NCBI RefSeq assembly: GCF_001261735.1
Contig: NZ_CVRP01000004.1
Location: 1 to 64,000, forward strand
Direction of reading: 5' to 3'
Source: Dysgonomonas sp. BGC7
GTDB lineage: Bacteria; Bacteroidota; Bacteroidia; Bacteroidales; Dysgonomonadaceae
Length of the DNA: 64,000 nucleotides
The notes under the pieces were generated by a model, which did no database searches, was not told the DNA's origin, and saw only the letters and a list, made by a program, of their open reading frames with translations. Both the position numbers and the translations under genes were made by a program. This document shows, one piece after another, positions 45,533 to 56,462 of this stretch (the stretch's first letter is position 1; the number at the start of each line of letters is the position of its first letter).

Positions 45533-47710
45533 TCAATTCTTTTTCAGAACAATTGATTGTGAGTAGAAGTTAACGCCCGCATCTAGTATCTGCAAGAGTC
45601 TATCCCAATTTTGAAGAGGTTCAATCAGAGTTTTATAAGTTTTACAAGCTTCTATTGTTATTGTTTTTCCATTGATGCTTGCTGATGAAGTGAACGAAGC
45701 CACTTCATTATCTAGACTGATATTGAGGTTATCCACATTATCGACTGTATATCCATCCGGAATTGTGATTTGAATTTCGTGTTTAAACATCCGAGAAGAT
45801 AGAAAATACATGTCGATACTACGTTTACGATCATCTCCCTTTAAGTCTAATTGGCGGCCAATCAACTTCCCTGCATTTAGGATATAGTTCTTTCCTGCTT
45901 TTTGCACAAGACCTTCTTGGAGGTAGTGAACACTGGTTTCCAAATTTGGATTCTGAGAAGTTACACCTAAATGTTTAACTTCATAATTCAAGACCTCTTT
46001 CGGATCTGCCTGATGATACTCAGAGATAATTTTCTTTATCTGATCCTCCTGATCTTTTTGCTCTTTCGTTATAATTTCATTGTAGTCATCTAATTGCTTA
46101 CGCATACTTTTCTTCGATTTCATATACTCTTCGAAACTATCCTTCAAGCCAAGGCTCTGCCGTATTTCTTCGTGCCATTTTTGTAGCGTCACATAGTTTC
46201 CTACATCTTGAGATTTAAGAGCACCTTTTGTGAACGACTCCATGGCAATATCCAATATCATAGGATCTTCAGAAAGAGAGACTCTTATCTTCTGCAATAA
46301 AGAATTTTTATCAGGACTGCTTATTGGAGTTTTGAATGAGCCTTCTGTCCCTTGTAACATATCATTCTTGAATTTATAATTGGCATAGGTGATAACCGAC
46401 TCGCCTTCAAATTCGGGACGAATCTCACCTCCGATACCAAATGGCATATTAGAGTTGAAGAATTGAGTATTGTTATTTGCCAAAACAACAAAATAAAGGT
46501 CATACCTGTTGAATAGTTCATTCATTGGTACATCGAAGCGACTTGTTGTAAGTGCAAATTTGTGTTCTATTTTAAATTCTTTAAACAATGTAGCGAGATA
46601 TTTAGGAAAACCAATATAGGTATAACCTCCGCCATCAATAAACCAGTTATATTGTAACGCGTTGAAGATATAACAAGCAAGATCCTCCTTGCTTACCTGA
46701 GGATTCTCTTTTATATAGTTTTTGGCCATACTTCTTGTCATCTTGTAGATATCTATTGTACCAGCCATAATTTCGCCTCCTACACTGCATTTAGCATCAG
46801 CGATAATGGTTTCGGGCGGCACATCTTTAAATACTCCGCTTTTACGTGCTGTTTTCGGTTTCCATATATTACCCGATCCGTTGTTGAGAATAGCCAAACG
46901 TATGATCGGATATTCACGAAAGGCTGATGACCATCTATTCATGCCTTCTACTTTAGCTATATTTTCTTTCTTAACGTCCAATACAATTTCTTTGTCCTCG
47001 TTGGTAGATTCTTTAAACTCAGGAGCACCATTGACAGAGCGGTATTCGGTAGTTAAATTTTTATTTATTTCGCAATGAACACTATATGAAAATATTGGAT
47101 ATTTATCCACAAAGGCAATAGTAATGAAAGGAATATTTTCGGAATCAATATGCCCTTCGTTGCAAATAAAATAATCAAGGATGTCGCCTACCTGCAAGTC
47201 TGGTATCGCCACTTTTTTACTTTCTTCTTTTTCATCGACAGTTACAGCTTCTGCTTTGATATCCACTTCATTGATAGTGCCATCTGCTTTGATAATGCGA
47301 ACCCCTACTATAGTTTTATATTTGCTACTCATCCAAACACCCCATCTTTTTTCCTGGCTACGAAAAGACAGGCTCGAATAATCATCAAGTGAGACTTTAT
47401 CGTTAATCTTTATCATCTTGCGAAGAATATGACTATACACTACTTCTTTGTTGACACCTATGCTACCAAAAGCACTAAAACGCAAACGTTTTTGTCTTTT
47501 AGCCTCTATCTGTTCATGTATAGCAATTAGCACGGCCGACTCATTTTTGTATTTGTCAGGTACTGAATAGTTTTTGAACTCAGGGCGATTCCATCCCCAC
47601 ACTTCAGATCGCACTTCTTTTGCATATTCATCATACTTTTGCGCCATTATGTGTTGTGTGCAAATGAAGGTAATGGCAAACAATAATAGTTTGGATAAGG
47701 TTCTTTTCAT
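45533..47710 (-). CDS. secreted DUF3857 protein with degenerate transglutaminase-like domain
   Basis: The protein has a signal peptide (about residues 1-23, HIMAQ), a DUF3857 beta-rich domain (about 55-270) and a transglutaminase-fold region (about 330-440). Where the 621-residue upstream paralogue has YGDCKGMANL, this one reads YTYIGFPKYLATL, so the catalytic Cys appears absent. The His/Asp positions are also not evident. A coiled segment around residues 535-570 and a DUF3858-like C-terminus follow. It starts 8 nt after its paralogue. The role is unknown. Confidence 0.85.
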   Translation of the reverse strand: MKRTLSKLLLFAITFICTQHIMAQKYDEYAKEVRSEVWGWNRPEFKNYSVPDKYKNESAVLIAIHEQIEAKRQKRLRFSAFGSIGVNKEVVYSHILRKMIKINDKVSLDDYSSLSFRSQEKRWGVWMSSKYKTIVGVRIIKADGTINEVDIKAEAVTVDEKEESKKVAIPDLQVGDILDYFICNEGHIDSENIPFITIAFVDKYPIFSYSVHCEINKNLTTEYRSVNGAPEFKESTNEDKEIVLDVKKENIAKVEGMNRWSSAFREYPIIRLAILNNGSGNIWKPKTARKSGVFKDVPPETIIADAKCSVGGEIMAGTIDIYKMTRSMAKNYIKENPQVSKEDLACYIFNALQYNWFIDGGGYTYIGFPKYLATLFKEFKIEHKFALTTSRFDVPMNELFNRYDLYFVVLANNNTQFFNSNMPFGIGGEIRPEFEGESVITYANYKFKNDMLQGTEGSFKTPISSPDKNSLLQKIRVSLSEDPMILDIAMESFTKGALKSQDVGNYVTLQKWHEEIRQSLGLKDSFEEYMKSKKSMRKQLDDYNEIITKEQKDQEDQIKKIISEYHQADPKEVLNYEVKHLGVTSQNPNLETSVHYLQEGLVQKAGKNYILNAGKLIGRQLDLKGDDRKRSIDMYFLSSRMFKHEIQITIPDGYTVDNVDNLNISLDNEVASFTSSASINGKTITIEACKTYKTLIEPLQNWDRLLQILDAGVNFYSQSIVLKKN

Positions 47711-47718
47711 TATAAATA

Positions 47719-49584
47719 CTAATTAATTTTTGTTAGTGTTACTTGCTCCATATATGCTTTTCGCAACGATGAAATATCATCGTTCCATTGATTAAAGCTA
47801 TCCTTCTTAAGATAGTCGGATGGAATATTTATTATTTTCTTATATATAAGCCTGTTATCCTGCTGTTTATATTCTATAGAAAAAGTATATCCTTCACGTT
47901 CTATACGTAAATCTTTGGGGATAGATGTTATTTTATAGCCTTGAGGAATATTTAAAACTGTTTGACGTACAACATAGTAATGATAAGAAAAATCTATGTC
48001 ATGTACTCGTTTTTCAATATTAATATTATTATTACTGAAATCTTTTTGCAAATCAAGATCTATGTAATACTCATTGTCGATACTTTGAAGTCCTTCTTTA
48101 GTTTCTAGGTTATAACAGATTTCTACTTCCTGAGATTGAGAGGAAGCACCTCGTATCTGAATGTCATCAGCCTTACTCTGCGAGCTGTTATTCTCCAGAA
48201 ACACCTTTAAAACACTGTTAAGTTTATCTTTTGGTGTAGCATCCATTAGTGAAAGTAAAATCTGCTTGGATTCACCCATGTAATAATGTTTCGATTTCAT
48301 TTGTAAGATGTCCCCATCTACGTGTATTTCACTATAGAGACTATCTGTATTCATCAGGGAAGGAAAAACGGGTATTCTGTTAAGTAAGTATTCACTATTG
48401 TCTTTGTCTTCTACAAGTGTTTGTCGGCCTTGTATATGATGAGAGTATTCGCCTAATGGTATATATTTCACCGTAGCATCCAGATAATAAGTCTTTCCCT
48501 TAAAGAATAAGGCACAAATCATATGATTGTCATTAGATAATGATGGTGTCGTATAGTCGTATGCTATATGATTGGTGCCTAACCATGCCAAACGCGCATC
48601 GAAACCTTCCGATTGTAATAAAGCTTTTGTTAGGTTTGCCATGCCTTTGCAGTCTCCATATTTCTTTCTCAAAACCTCTTGTGCATCATCGGGTTTAAAT
48701 GCTGCTAAACCATCTTCGAAGGCAATGTACCTTATATTGTCTTGCACCCATGCAAACAAGGATTTGATTTTTTCTTCGTCTGTTTTAGAGTCTTTAGTTA
48801 TTTCCTTTGCTTTAGTACGAATAATTGTCATATCGTTATTCACATCTTTGACAATATTATGATACCATGCATACTGGTCGTTGAGAGTTTCAAAAAAAGT
48901 TACCTTTTCTCCATCTATATTCGCCGATTTACATATAACCTGTATATGAGGATAAGTTTGAGTATATCCTCGCATGTTACTTTCTCTCTTTTCGGCCGGC
49001 TGATTGATTACCTTATAACTATAAATGCGATCCTGACTCTTTGGGTCTATACTAATATTTTTACTGATATTTTTATCTATACTATATTCGAGTAGTTCTA
49101 CATTCATCCATTGAGGGACCCTCACGGTTACTTCCATTTCTTTAATAAATAAATCGTCACTTAACGGAATTATTGTGAAATAACGTGGATCTAAATATTT
49201 CTTTTTGAATTTCAATTCATTCGTTGCTCCTTTACGTTCGAAATAAAGGTCTATATAACAAATATTCAGATCCGTGTAGAACATATTATCTGAAGTATAA
49301 AGTTTATATTCAGGTTTAGATGAATATCTGCCTTTTCGGTCTATATCTGTAAGTTTAGTTTTGTTATTATAGCTTTCGGTCATAGTATATGTTTCACCCC
49401 ATTTACTACATTCATAATAGATTGCATTTTTCTCGTTCACTACAATGCCTTCTTTTTCTCTATCGAAAGAGAAAGATGATATTTTTTTATTTATCAGTAT
49501 ATTATCCTCTGATGTTTGCGCCTGAGCTTTTAAAATACAAAAAGCAATAAGAATTGTCGTGAGAATGCAAAGATGTGATTTCAT
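47719..49584 (-). CDS. secreted DUF3857 transglutaminase-like protein
   Basis: The protein has a signal peptide (about residues 1-22, KAQAQ), then a DUF3857 domain (about 45-255). A transglutaminase-like core follows with the catalytic Cys in KKYGDCKGMANL, His in NDNHMICAL and Asp in YYLDATV. A beta-rich C-terminus ends the 621 residues. Similar proteins in Bacteroidetes are periplasmic or surface proteins of unknown substrate. It is the first of two tandem paralogues. A TATATTTG box lies at 49608-49615. Confidence 0.87.
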   Translation of the reverse strand: MKSHLCILTTILIAFCILKAQAQTSEDNILINKKISSFSFDREKEGIVVNEKNAIYYECSKWGETYTMTESYNNKTKLTDIDRKGRYSSKPEYKLYTSDNMFYTDLNICYIDLYFERKGATNELKFKKKYLDPRYFTIIPLSDDLFIKEMEVTVRVPQWMNVELLEYSIDKNISKNISIDPKSQDRIYSYKVINQPAEKRESNMRGYTQTYPHIQVICKSANIDGEKVTFFETLNDQYAWYHNIVKDVNNDMTIIRTKAKEITKDSKTDEEKIKSLFAWVQDNIRYIAFEDGLAAFKPDDAQEVLRKKYGDCKGMANLTKALLQSEGFDARLAWLGTNHIAYDYTTPSLSNDNHMICALFFKGKTYYLDATVKYIPLGEYSHHIQGRQTLVEDKDNSEYLLNRIPVFPSLMNTDSLYSEIHVDGDILQMKSKHYYMGESKQILLSLMDATPKDKLNSVLKVFLENNSSQSKADDIQIRGASSQSQEVEICYNLETKEGLQSIDNEYYIDLDLQKDFSNNNINIEKRVHDIDFSYHYYVVRQTVLNIPQGYKITSIPKDLRIEREGYTFSIEYKQQDNRLIYKKIINIPSDYLKKDSFNQWNDDISSLRKAYMEQVTLTKIN

Positions 49585-49607
49585 TTAGCTTTGTTTGGGT
49601 TAAAGAA

Positions 49608-49615
49608 CAAATATA
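49608..49615 (-). promoter_or_regulatory. -7 box of the DUF3857 gene pair
   Basis: The minus strand reads TATATTTG, 24 nt before the ATG at 49584. Confidence 0.5.
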
Positions 49616-49667
49616 TTAAATAAGTTTTAATGAATGCAATAAAATATTTTTGTTATAAAAAAACCGC

Positions 49668-49703
49668 CCAATTCTGTCATTCTATTGAGAATGGCAAAAT
49701 TGG
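49668..49703 (-). terminator. terminator downstream of the pseudogene
   Basis: CCAATT pairs with AATTGG (49668-49673 and 49698-49703), and an inner 8-bp stem lies at 49676-49683 and 49688-49695. On the minus strand the stem is followed after GGCGG by seven T (49657-49663). Confidence 0.65.
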
Positions 49704-49809
49704 ACTATTAATTGAATAAACTCTGCTATTTAAAACAGTGTAGGGTCGAATATTTATTCGCCCCTACACCAGATACTAAAAATATATCATTATTTATAAT
49801 ATCAAGGAC

Positions 49810-51644
49810 TTATTTCTTTGTCCCGGCAAAAAACTTTTCTACACGATCGGTCCTAAGCATCTGCCATAAAGATGCAACAGTCCACCCGGGAGCAAAAATA
49901 TCGTTGTAAAAGCCTTTACCGTTTTTTCCATAATCCCAGTTTGTATGTTGTACAACTTCGGGATAATACCCCACTTTACCAATATTGAACATATGTCCTT
50001 TAATCGGCATCAGTTGCAACATAGAACTTTTATAACAGAAGAGAAGTCTGAGAATCTCTTTTCATTACGCTCTTTTGCCAACCAATCTAACACTGTGGCA
50101 AACTCAAAGATAAATACATCGACATGATTGTTCTCTACTGAAACATTCCCCCAACCACGAGACTGAAAGCCAACATCGCCGAGCATTTGCCCTTGTGCAA
50201 AAGGCACATTCCACGTATAGTACCATGACAGACTAAAATATGCTGAACGCTTAGCCAGATCTATATAGTGTTCTCGTTCTTTTCCTTTAGTCACCATAGA
50301 TAAGTAATACATCGCCGTAGAGGCATAGAGAGAAGCCTCTTTATCTTCGCAATTAGCATCTAGTGTCGATGAAAAATAGTCCGCCTTAGAAATCAGTTCT
50401 TTCTCGAGATAAACAGATGTCTTTCGTGCGCTTTCCAGATAAGTATTATCCTTGAAATAACTATATGCCATCGTGAGAGGCAAAGTAGCAGAAGGCGTAC
50501 TTCCTCCCGAAGAATCTAAAAGACCGAACTGGTCATTAAATTTTCGAGGAAAACTACCGTTTCCTTCTTGAAGTTTCATGAAGTTTCCGAGTATTACTTT
50601 GATCTTTTCCTCCCATTCAGGATGCTTACGCCCTTGTTTCTTTTCGTAATCTAAATAATTGAGAATGGCAAACACTCCTTCGGACTGACGACGTATGCTA
50701 TAAATATTTGTTTCGCTATTCTTATCGTAATTTACAAATTCGCGGAAGAAACCATTAGGAGTAAATCCATGATTCAGATAACTATCGAATATACTATTAG
50801 CATTTTTCACGAGTTCCGGACGATTATTCTGCTCTCCATTTCCAGTGCATTAAAAGCATTGAGCAATACTCGTCCCACGAAGCCAACCTCAACCGAACCT
50901 GTACTTGAGCAATCGTCTGTACGCATGTGCACACCGGAACAGTATTTCAAATCATATTTATCTACATAACTTTCTACAAAAAAATTAGAAAGAATTTTCT
51001 TTGCACTTTCCACATTCCATTGAGTTTTTACTTCCTGTGGTTTATATCTGTCATAGCTATATTCCCAAGTTTGGGCAACAAATGCAGAAAAGTCAGAGGC
51101 AGTTCCATTCGCAATCTCCCAGCAAAGCTCACGTTTTTCTCCTTTTTCGAGCTTTTCAAAAGCCTGTACAGAAGGAGCCAATGTCAGTTTACGCAGATAA
51201 GTTTTTGGAGCTTCGCTATATGGGAACCCAAAAACTAGCGCAGTATGACCATTCAGATTTTTGAACCCTGTAAAACCAATAGATGTTTTCCTCCTAAAAT
51301 AACCTCACCTGCCTGATGAGTAGTCAGGCTTTCCCTAGCGAATTCATCCAAGCGGAGAACAATATAGTAATTTCCTGTCTTTTCATTGAATATACCTGTA
51401 AGCGGTGTACTAAGCCTGTCTTCACGCACCTGCTAACTATCACTGGTGTGAAATGAAGGGGCTTCCTTAGGTGAGCGCAGATTATGACGATACCAGAAGC
51501 CTGGCATATAGAACTGACAGTCGTTATGATCGATCTGATTCAATTCATATATTGAATGTTATGATATGACTCCAAAAGAGTTTATTCGTAAGAATTCGGA
51601 GAACTCTTCTCCAAAGGATTAAGATTATCATCTGAATAAAGGAC
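49810..51644 (-). pseudogene. decayed large gene, toroid glycosidase-like
   Basis: Joined minus-strand frames make one recognisable protein broken at several points. Segments include VLYSDDNLNPLEKSSPNSYE (51644 down), FYMPGFWYRHNL and SFHTSDS followed by TAG where Trp is likely. Further on come AGEVILGGK then a shift to KTSIGFTG near 51290, another shift near 50840, and another near 50020. A stop also occurs near 51560. The helical part (SIRRQSEGVFAILNYLDY, GDVGFQSRGWGNVSVENN) looks like an alpha/alpha-toroid carbohydrate enzyme, but I cannot name the family. Recent decay is likely. Confidence 0.8.
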
Positions 51645-51769
51645 TATCAGAATTTATAAAAGTCAAAGCGGAAACATTAGCTGGCAGTTAAAGATAAATC
51701 TTTTAATTATTTATAACTTCCATAACTCATAAACAAGACGAGCGATCTTCTAAAACAAGTAAAAATAGT

Positions 51770-51777
51770 TAACTTTG
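51770..51777 (+). promoter_or_regulatory. -7 box of the double phosphoesterase gene
   Basis: TAACTTTG lies 27 nt before the ATG at 51805. The open frame begins inside this box with a TTG, which supports the downstream ATG as the real start. Confidence 0.5.
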
Positions 51778-51804
51778 AAATTCCATCTAAACACATACAA
51801 TAAA

Positions 51805-53667
51805 ATGAAAAACAGAATCTTATTTGCTGTGTTATTATTTTCAGCAGTTATTCCACTACTTTCCTTTGCACAAAGCATACCTGCAAAAGAAGACAATTCT
51901 CTCCGCATCATGTCATACAATGTACACAACTGTATAGGTATGGACAATAAAATGGACTATCAAAGAATAGCAAATGTTATTACCTCAGTAAATCCTGATG
52001 TAGTAGCCCTTCAAGAATTAGATAGTGTAACCCAACGAAACAAAGGAATTTTTGCTTTGAAAGAAGTAGCAAATCAAGCTCTAATGCACTACACTTATGC
52101 ACCTGCTATCAGTTTTCAAGGAGGTAAATATGGTATTGGCATTTTGTCGAAAGAAAAGCCTCTGAATTTCCGTATCATTCCTCTTCCCGGAAAAGAAGAG
52201 CAAAGAACTTTTCTTATTGCCGAATTTGAGAAATACATCTTTTGCTGTACGCATCTTTCTTTGACAGAAAAAGACAGAGACACATCTGCATCTATAATCT
52301 TGAATTCTGTAAAACAGTATGCGAAACCATTATTTCTTGCAGGCGATATGAATACAGAACACGATTCGGAAACTCAGAAAATATTAAGTGATAAATTTAC
52401 TATACTCAACGATTATAAAGTAAATACCTTTCCCTCCATAAAGCCCGATTCGTGTATAGACTTTATTTACGGATACAACAATGAAGACAAATACTCTTTA
52501 CTACAACGCAGGGTTATAGACGAGGAAATTGCATCGGATCATCGTCCATTATTTGTTGATGTTAGGCTTAAAGCTGATGAATCTCAAATAATAAAAACAA
52601 AGCCTTACCTACAAAACCCCACAAACAACGGTATAACCGTATCTTGGTTATCAAACGTACCTACACATAGCTGGGTAGAATATGGGACAGACAAGAGCTT
52701 GGGCAACAAAGCTGAAACTTTAGTAGATGGTCAGGTAATAAGTAACAACAGACATCATAAAATACGGCTAACCGACCTTAAGCTGGGAGCAACTTATTAC
52801 TACAGAACATGTTCACGAGAAATAACATTGTATGAAGCATACAAGAAGGATTTTGGCAAAACAGCATATTCCGAAGTATATTCATTTACCATGCCTTCGC
52901 CCGATAACCAAAACTTTACGGCAATTATTTTCAACGATTTGCACAAAAAGAAAGAGCTAATAGATGCTCTTATGGGGCAGCTAAAAGATGTAAAATATGA
53001 CTTTGTTGTCTTCAATGGAGACTTCGTTGATGATCCTAAGAATGAAGATGTCGCTGTAGACTTTCTTTCATACATGAATGAAAAAGCCGGAGTAGAATCC
53101 GTTCCTGCATTTTATTTAAGAGGAAATCACGAAATACGGAATGCGTACTCTATACAAATGCGTGACCTATTCGATTATGTAGGAAATAAAACTTATGGTT
53201 CATTTAACTGGGGAGATACCCGCATTGTAATGCTCGACTGTGGAGAAGACAAACCCGACAGTACTCCTGTCTATTATAACCTTAACAATTTTGAACAATT
53301 ACGTAAAGACCAAATTGGCTTTCTGAAGCAAGAAACTACTTCTGAAGAATTTAAGAAAGCGAATAAACGAATATTGATACATCATATACCGATCTACGGA
53401 TCAGGAGACAAATACAACCCATGCCTCGACCTATGGCATCCAATATTAAAAGATGCTCCGTTCAATGTAGCAATAAATGGGCATACTCATAGTTTTGCCT
53501 ATCATCCTAAAGGTGAATTGAAAAACAATTTTCCTGTAGTAATAGGAGGAGGAAACAGAATGGAGACTTGTACAGTTATGATTCTAAAAAAAGAAGGTAA
53601 TAAAATGACATTAAATGTACTGAACTCTGAAGGAAAACATCTTTTAGACTTAGACCTAAGTAAATAA
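51805..53667 (+). CDS. secreted endonuclease/exonuclease/phosphatase fused to a metallophosphatase
   Basis: The ATG at 51805 opens a clear signal peptide (MKNRILFAVLLFSAV, cut near LSFAQ). Residues about 30-255 form an EEP (DNase I/sphingomyelinase-like) domain with IMSYNVHNC, ALQELDS, LAGDMNTEHD and SDHRPLF. A fibronectin-like domain as in purple acid phosphatases follows (about 265-365, YLQNPTNNGITVSWLSN). The calcineurin-like phosphoesterase (about 375-600) has FNDLHKK, FNGDFVDD, RGNHEIR, HHIPIYG and NGHTHSF. It would be periplasmic or secreted. Both sites look complete. The substrate is unknown. Confidence 0.88.
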   Translation: MKNRILFAVLLFSAVIPLLSFAQSIPAKEDNSLRIMSYNVHNCIGMDNKMDYQRIANVITSVNPDVVALQELDSVTQRNKGIFALKEVANQALMHYTYAPAISFQGGKYGIGILSKEKPLNFRIIPLPGKEEQRTFLIAEFEKYIFCCTHLSLTEKDRDTSASIILNSVKQYAKPLFLAGDMNTEHDSETQKILSDKFTILNDYKVNTFPSIKPDSCIDFIYGYNNEDKYSLLQRRVIDEEIASDHRPLFVDVRLKADESQIIKTKPYLQNPTNNGITVSWLSNVPTHSWVEYGTDKSLGNKAETLVDGQVISNNRHHKIRLTDLKLGATYYYRTCSREITLYEAYKKDFGKTAYSEVYSFTMPSPDNQNFTAIIFNDLHKKKELIDALMGQLKDVKYDFVVFNGDFVDDPKNEDVAVDFLSYMNEKAGVESVPAFYLRGNHEIRNAYSIQMRDLFDYVGNKTYGSFNWGDTRIVMLDCGEDKPDSTPVYYNLNNFEQLRKDQIGFLKQETTSEEFKKANKRILIHHIPIYGSGDKYNPCLDLWHPILKDAPFNVAINGHTHSFAYHPKGELKNNFPVVIGGGNRMETCTVMILKKEGNKMTLNVLNSEGKHLLDLDLSK

Positions 53668-53680
53668 TCAATAGTATAAT

Positions 53681-53724
53681 AAAATAGAAAGAGCCAATGT
53701 GAAAACATTGGCTCTTTCTATTTT
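53681..53724. terminator. bidirectional terminator with 20-bp perfect stem
   Basis: A perfect 20-bp stem (53681-53700 with 53705-53724) is closed by a GAAA loop, with T-rich ends on both strands. It lies between the double phosphoesterase and alaS stops. Confidence 0.9.
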
Positions 53725-53736
53725 ATATCCGCTTCT

Positions 53737-56352
53737 TTATTTTATTTTTTCCATTATTTCATGTAGGGCATTTGTCAACCCTTCTACATTTTTCCCTCCT
53801 GCTGTAGCAAAGTGAGGTTGTCCTCCGCCACCACCTTGTATATGTTTGGCTGCATCACGTATTATCTGAGAAGCATTCAACCCATGATCTTTTACAAGGT
53901 CATCACTTAGCATGAGAGTAAGTAACGGCTTATTTTCCGAATCGGTAGCACCTATGAAAGCCGAATTCTGAGGGAACTGTCCTTTCAATTGGAATGCAAT
54001 ATCTTTCACCACTTCTGCCGGAATAGAATTAGTCAACACAAAAATATCTACTCCATTATGCACCTGTTTCTTTCTTATAAGGGCATCTTTTACTTGCACG
54101 GTTTTTTCTTTAACAAACTCTTCCATTCTCTTTTTCAAATCTGCATTTTCGTCAAAGAACTTACGGAGAGTCTGAGCTAGATTCGGTGCATTATTAAGCA
54201 TTGTTTTCATTTCATTGAGAACATCTTGTTGTGTGTAGAAATAATCTTCACAAACATCCGCCGTAATAGCTTCTATACGACGAATACCCGCTGCTATCGA
54301 GCTTTCGTTGATTATACGGAACGAACCGATACGCCCTGTAGATGAAATATGTGTACCGCCACACAACTCCACAGAATCACCAAACTTGATAACCCGTACA
54401 TCGTCTCCATATTTTTCGCCAAACAGAGCCATAGCCCCCATAGCCTTAGCCTCGGCAATAGGCATATGCCGCATTTCCACACGTGGTATATCTTCTCTTA
54501 TACGGGCTGTTACGTAACGCTCTACTTTTCGTATTTCTCTATCTGTCAATTTCTGAAAATGAGAAAAGTCGAAACGAAGTACATTTGGCGATACATACGA
54601 TCCTTTTTGCTCTACATGACTGCCCAAAATTTCTCGCAACCCTTCGTGCAACAAGTGAGTGGCAGTATGGTTACACTCGGTAGCCGTCCGACTCTTAATA
54701 TTGATACGCGCAAGAAATGTAGCGGTCACATCCTTAGGTAGCTTTTCGGAGATATGAACAGCCAAATTATTTTCACGCTTAGTATCTGTTATAATTATTT
54801 CCTCTCCTTCATTCATCAACCAACCACTATCGCCAACCTGTCCTCCCATTTCGGCATAGAAAGGAGTGTGAGCCAATACAATCTGATAATATTCTTTATT
54901 TTTTTGCTTTACCTTACGATAACGCAATATCTCTGTTTCATATTCTGTAAAATCGTACCCGACAAAATCGGTATTCCCTTCTTTCAAAGTAACCCAATCT
55001 TCTGTCTCCACTGCTGCTGCATTGCGAGCACGGTCTTTTTGCTTTTGCATTTCTGCATTGAATTCACTTTTATTGACAGTCATTTCGTTCTCTCTAAGAA
55101 TAAGCTCTGTCAAGTCGAGAGGAAAACCATAAGTATCATACAATGTGAAGGCATCAGCACCACTCAGCACTGTAGAGTTTTTAGCTCTTGTCTCTGCTAT
55201 TTGTTTGTCCAGCAATTTTATACCTGTCTCCAAAGTACGAAGGAATGATTCTTCCTCTTCTTTTATTACTTTTTCAATCAGTGTTTTTTGCTGAATAAGT
55301 TCTGGATAGGCATCACCCATAGTATCTATCAGCGCAGGAATAAGTTTGTACATGAAAGATTTATGCTGATCGAGAAATGTGTATCCATAACGCACGGCAC
55401 GACGAAGAATACGGCGAATCACATAACCTGCCTTAGCATTCGACGGCAACTGTCCATCGGTTATAGAGAATGCAATAGTACGTATATGATCGGCAATAAC
55501 ACGCATAGCAATGTCTTTTTTCACATCTTGTCGGTATGTGCTGCCTGTTAGTTCCCCGATTGCTTTTATTATCGTCTGAAAAACATCTGTATCGTAGTTT
55601 GACACTTTTCCTTGAACAGCCATACACAGACGTTCGAATCCCATACCTGTATCTATAACTTTTGCAGGCAAAGAATCCAGTGATTTGTCTGCTTTACGGT
55701 TATACTGCATGAATACCAGATTCCAGATTTCTATTACATCAGGATCTATGTTTACCAACTGAGCGCCATCTACTTTTGCTCGTTGCTCATCGGAACGAAT
55801 ATCTATATGTATTTCCGAGCATGGGCCACAAGGTCCTGTATCTCCCATTTCCCAGAAATTATCTTTTTTATTTCCATTGATAATCCTCTCTTTAGGAAGA
55901 TATTTTTCCCAGTATCCTGCTGCCTCATCATCTCTTGACAAACCTTCTTCGGGACTACCTTCAAAGACTGTAACATACAAGCGTTCTTTATCCAGCTTTA
56001 TAACTTCTGTCAAGTATTCCCACGCCCACTCTATAGCCTCTTTCTTAAAGTAGTCTCCAAAAGACCAGTTACCCAGCATTTCGAACATGGTATGGTGATA
56101 TGTATCATGCCCTACCTCTTCCAGGTCGTTATGCTTTCCGCTTACACGCAAACACTTTTGAGAGTCGGCCACCCGCGGATACTTAATGGGGGCATTGCCT
56201 AGGATAATATCTTTAAACTGATTCATCCCCGCATTGGTGAACATCAATGTCGGATCATCTTTTATTACCATCGGTGCAGACGGCACTATCTGATGTCCCT
56301 TTGAAGCAAAGAAAGATTTAAAAGAGTCGCGGATTTCTTTAGAAGTCATCAT
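53737..56352 (-). CDS. alaS: alanyl-tRNA synthetase
   Basis: This enzyme charges tRNA-Ala. The class II catalytic domain begins [20 protein letters not shown] and includes [20 protein letters not shown] and GMGFERL. The editing domain has [14 protein letters not shown] and the [10 protein letters not shown] motif, and a DHHA1/C-Ala domain with [15 protein letters not shown] ends the protein. Length 871 is normal. A second Met at codon 2 is an alternative start. The TATTTTTG box at 56398-56405 overlaps the promoter region of the divergent M23 gene. Confidence 0.97.
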   Translation of the reverse strand: MMTSKEIRDSFKSFFASKGHQIVPSAPMVIKDDPTLMFTNAGMNQFKDIILGNAPIKYPRVADSQKCLRVSGKHNDLEEVGHDTYHHTMFEMLGNWSFGDYFKKEAIEWAWEYLTEVIKLDKERLYVTVFEGSPEEGLSRDDEAAGYWEKYLPKERIINGNKKDNFWEMGDTGPCGPCSEIHIDIRSDEQRAKVDGAQLVNIDPDVIEIWNLVFMQYNRKADKSLDSLPAKVIDTGMGFERLCMAVQGKVSNYDTDVFQTIIKAIGELTGSTYRQDVKKDIAMRVIADHIRTIAFSITDGQLPSNAKAGYVIRRILRRAVRYGYTFLDQHKSFMYKLIPALIDTMGDAYPELIQQKTLIEKVIKEEEESFLRTLETGIKLLDKQIAETRAKNSTVLSGADAFTLYDTYGFPLDLTELILRENEMTVNKSEFNAEMQKQKDRARNAAAVETEDWVTLKEGNTDFVGYDFTEYETEILRYRKVKQKNKEYYQIVLAHTPFYAEMGGQVGDSGWLMNEGEEIIITDTKRENNLAVHISEKLPKDVTATFLARINIKSRTATECNHTATHLLHEGLREILGSHVEQKGSYVSPNVLRFDFSHFQKLTDREIRKVERYVTARIREDIPRVEMRHMPIAEAKAMGAMALFGEKYGDDVRVIKFGDSVELCGGTHISSTGRIGSFRIINESSIAAGIRRIEAITADVCEDYFYTQQDVLNEMKTMLNNAPNLAQTLRKFFDENADLKKRMEEFVKEKTVQVKDALIRKKQVHNGVDIFVLTNSIPAEVVKDIAFQLKGQFPQNSAFIGATDSENKPLLTLMLSDDLVKDHGLNASQIIRDAAKHIQGGGGGQPHFATAGGKNVEGLTNALHEIMEKIK

Positions 56353-56393
56353 TTTCTGTTACAATCGTTTTTCGGTTTCTTTAATAAATACAA

Positions 56394-56425
56394 TTTGCAA
56401 AAATAGCTCAAAAACTTTACTTTTG
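56394..56425 (+). promoter_or_regulatory. M23 peptidase promoter, overlapping the alaS -7 box
   Basis: TTTG (56394-56397) and TACTTTTG (56418-56425) are spaced by 20 nt. On the minus strand TATTTTTG at 56398-56405 is a -7 box for alaS. The two divergent promoters interleave, so polymerase could not occupy both at once. Confidence 0.65.
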
Positions 56426-56462
56426 TCGAACTCGTGTGATAAAAAAAGCGAGATGTTGCAAA

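Noticed and set aside
54754-55248. 164-codon plus-strand frame opposite alaS
   Set aside because: It is antisense to the alaS coding region and has no signal peptide, domain or promoter.
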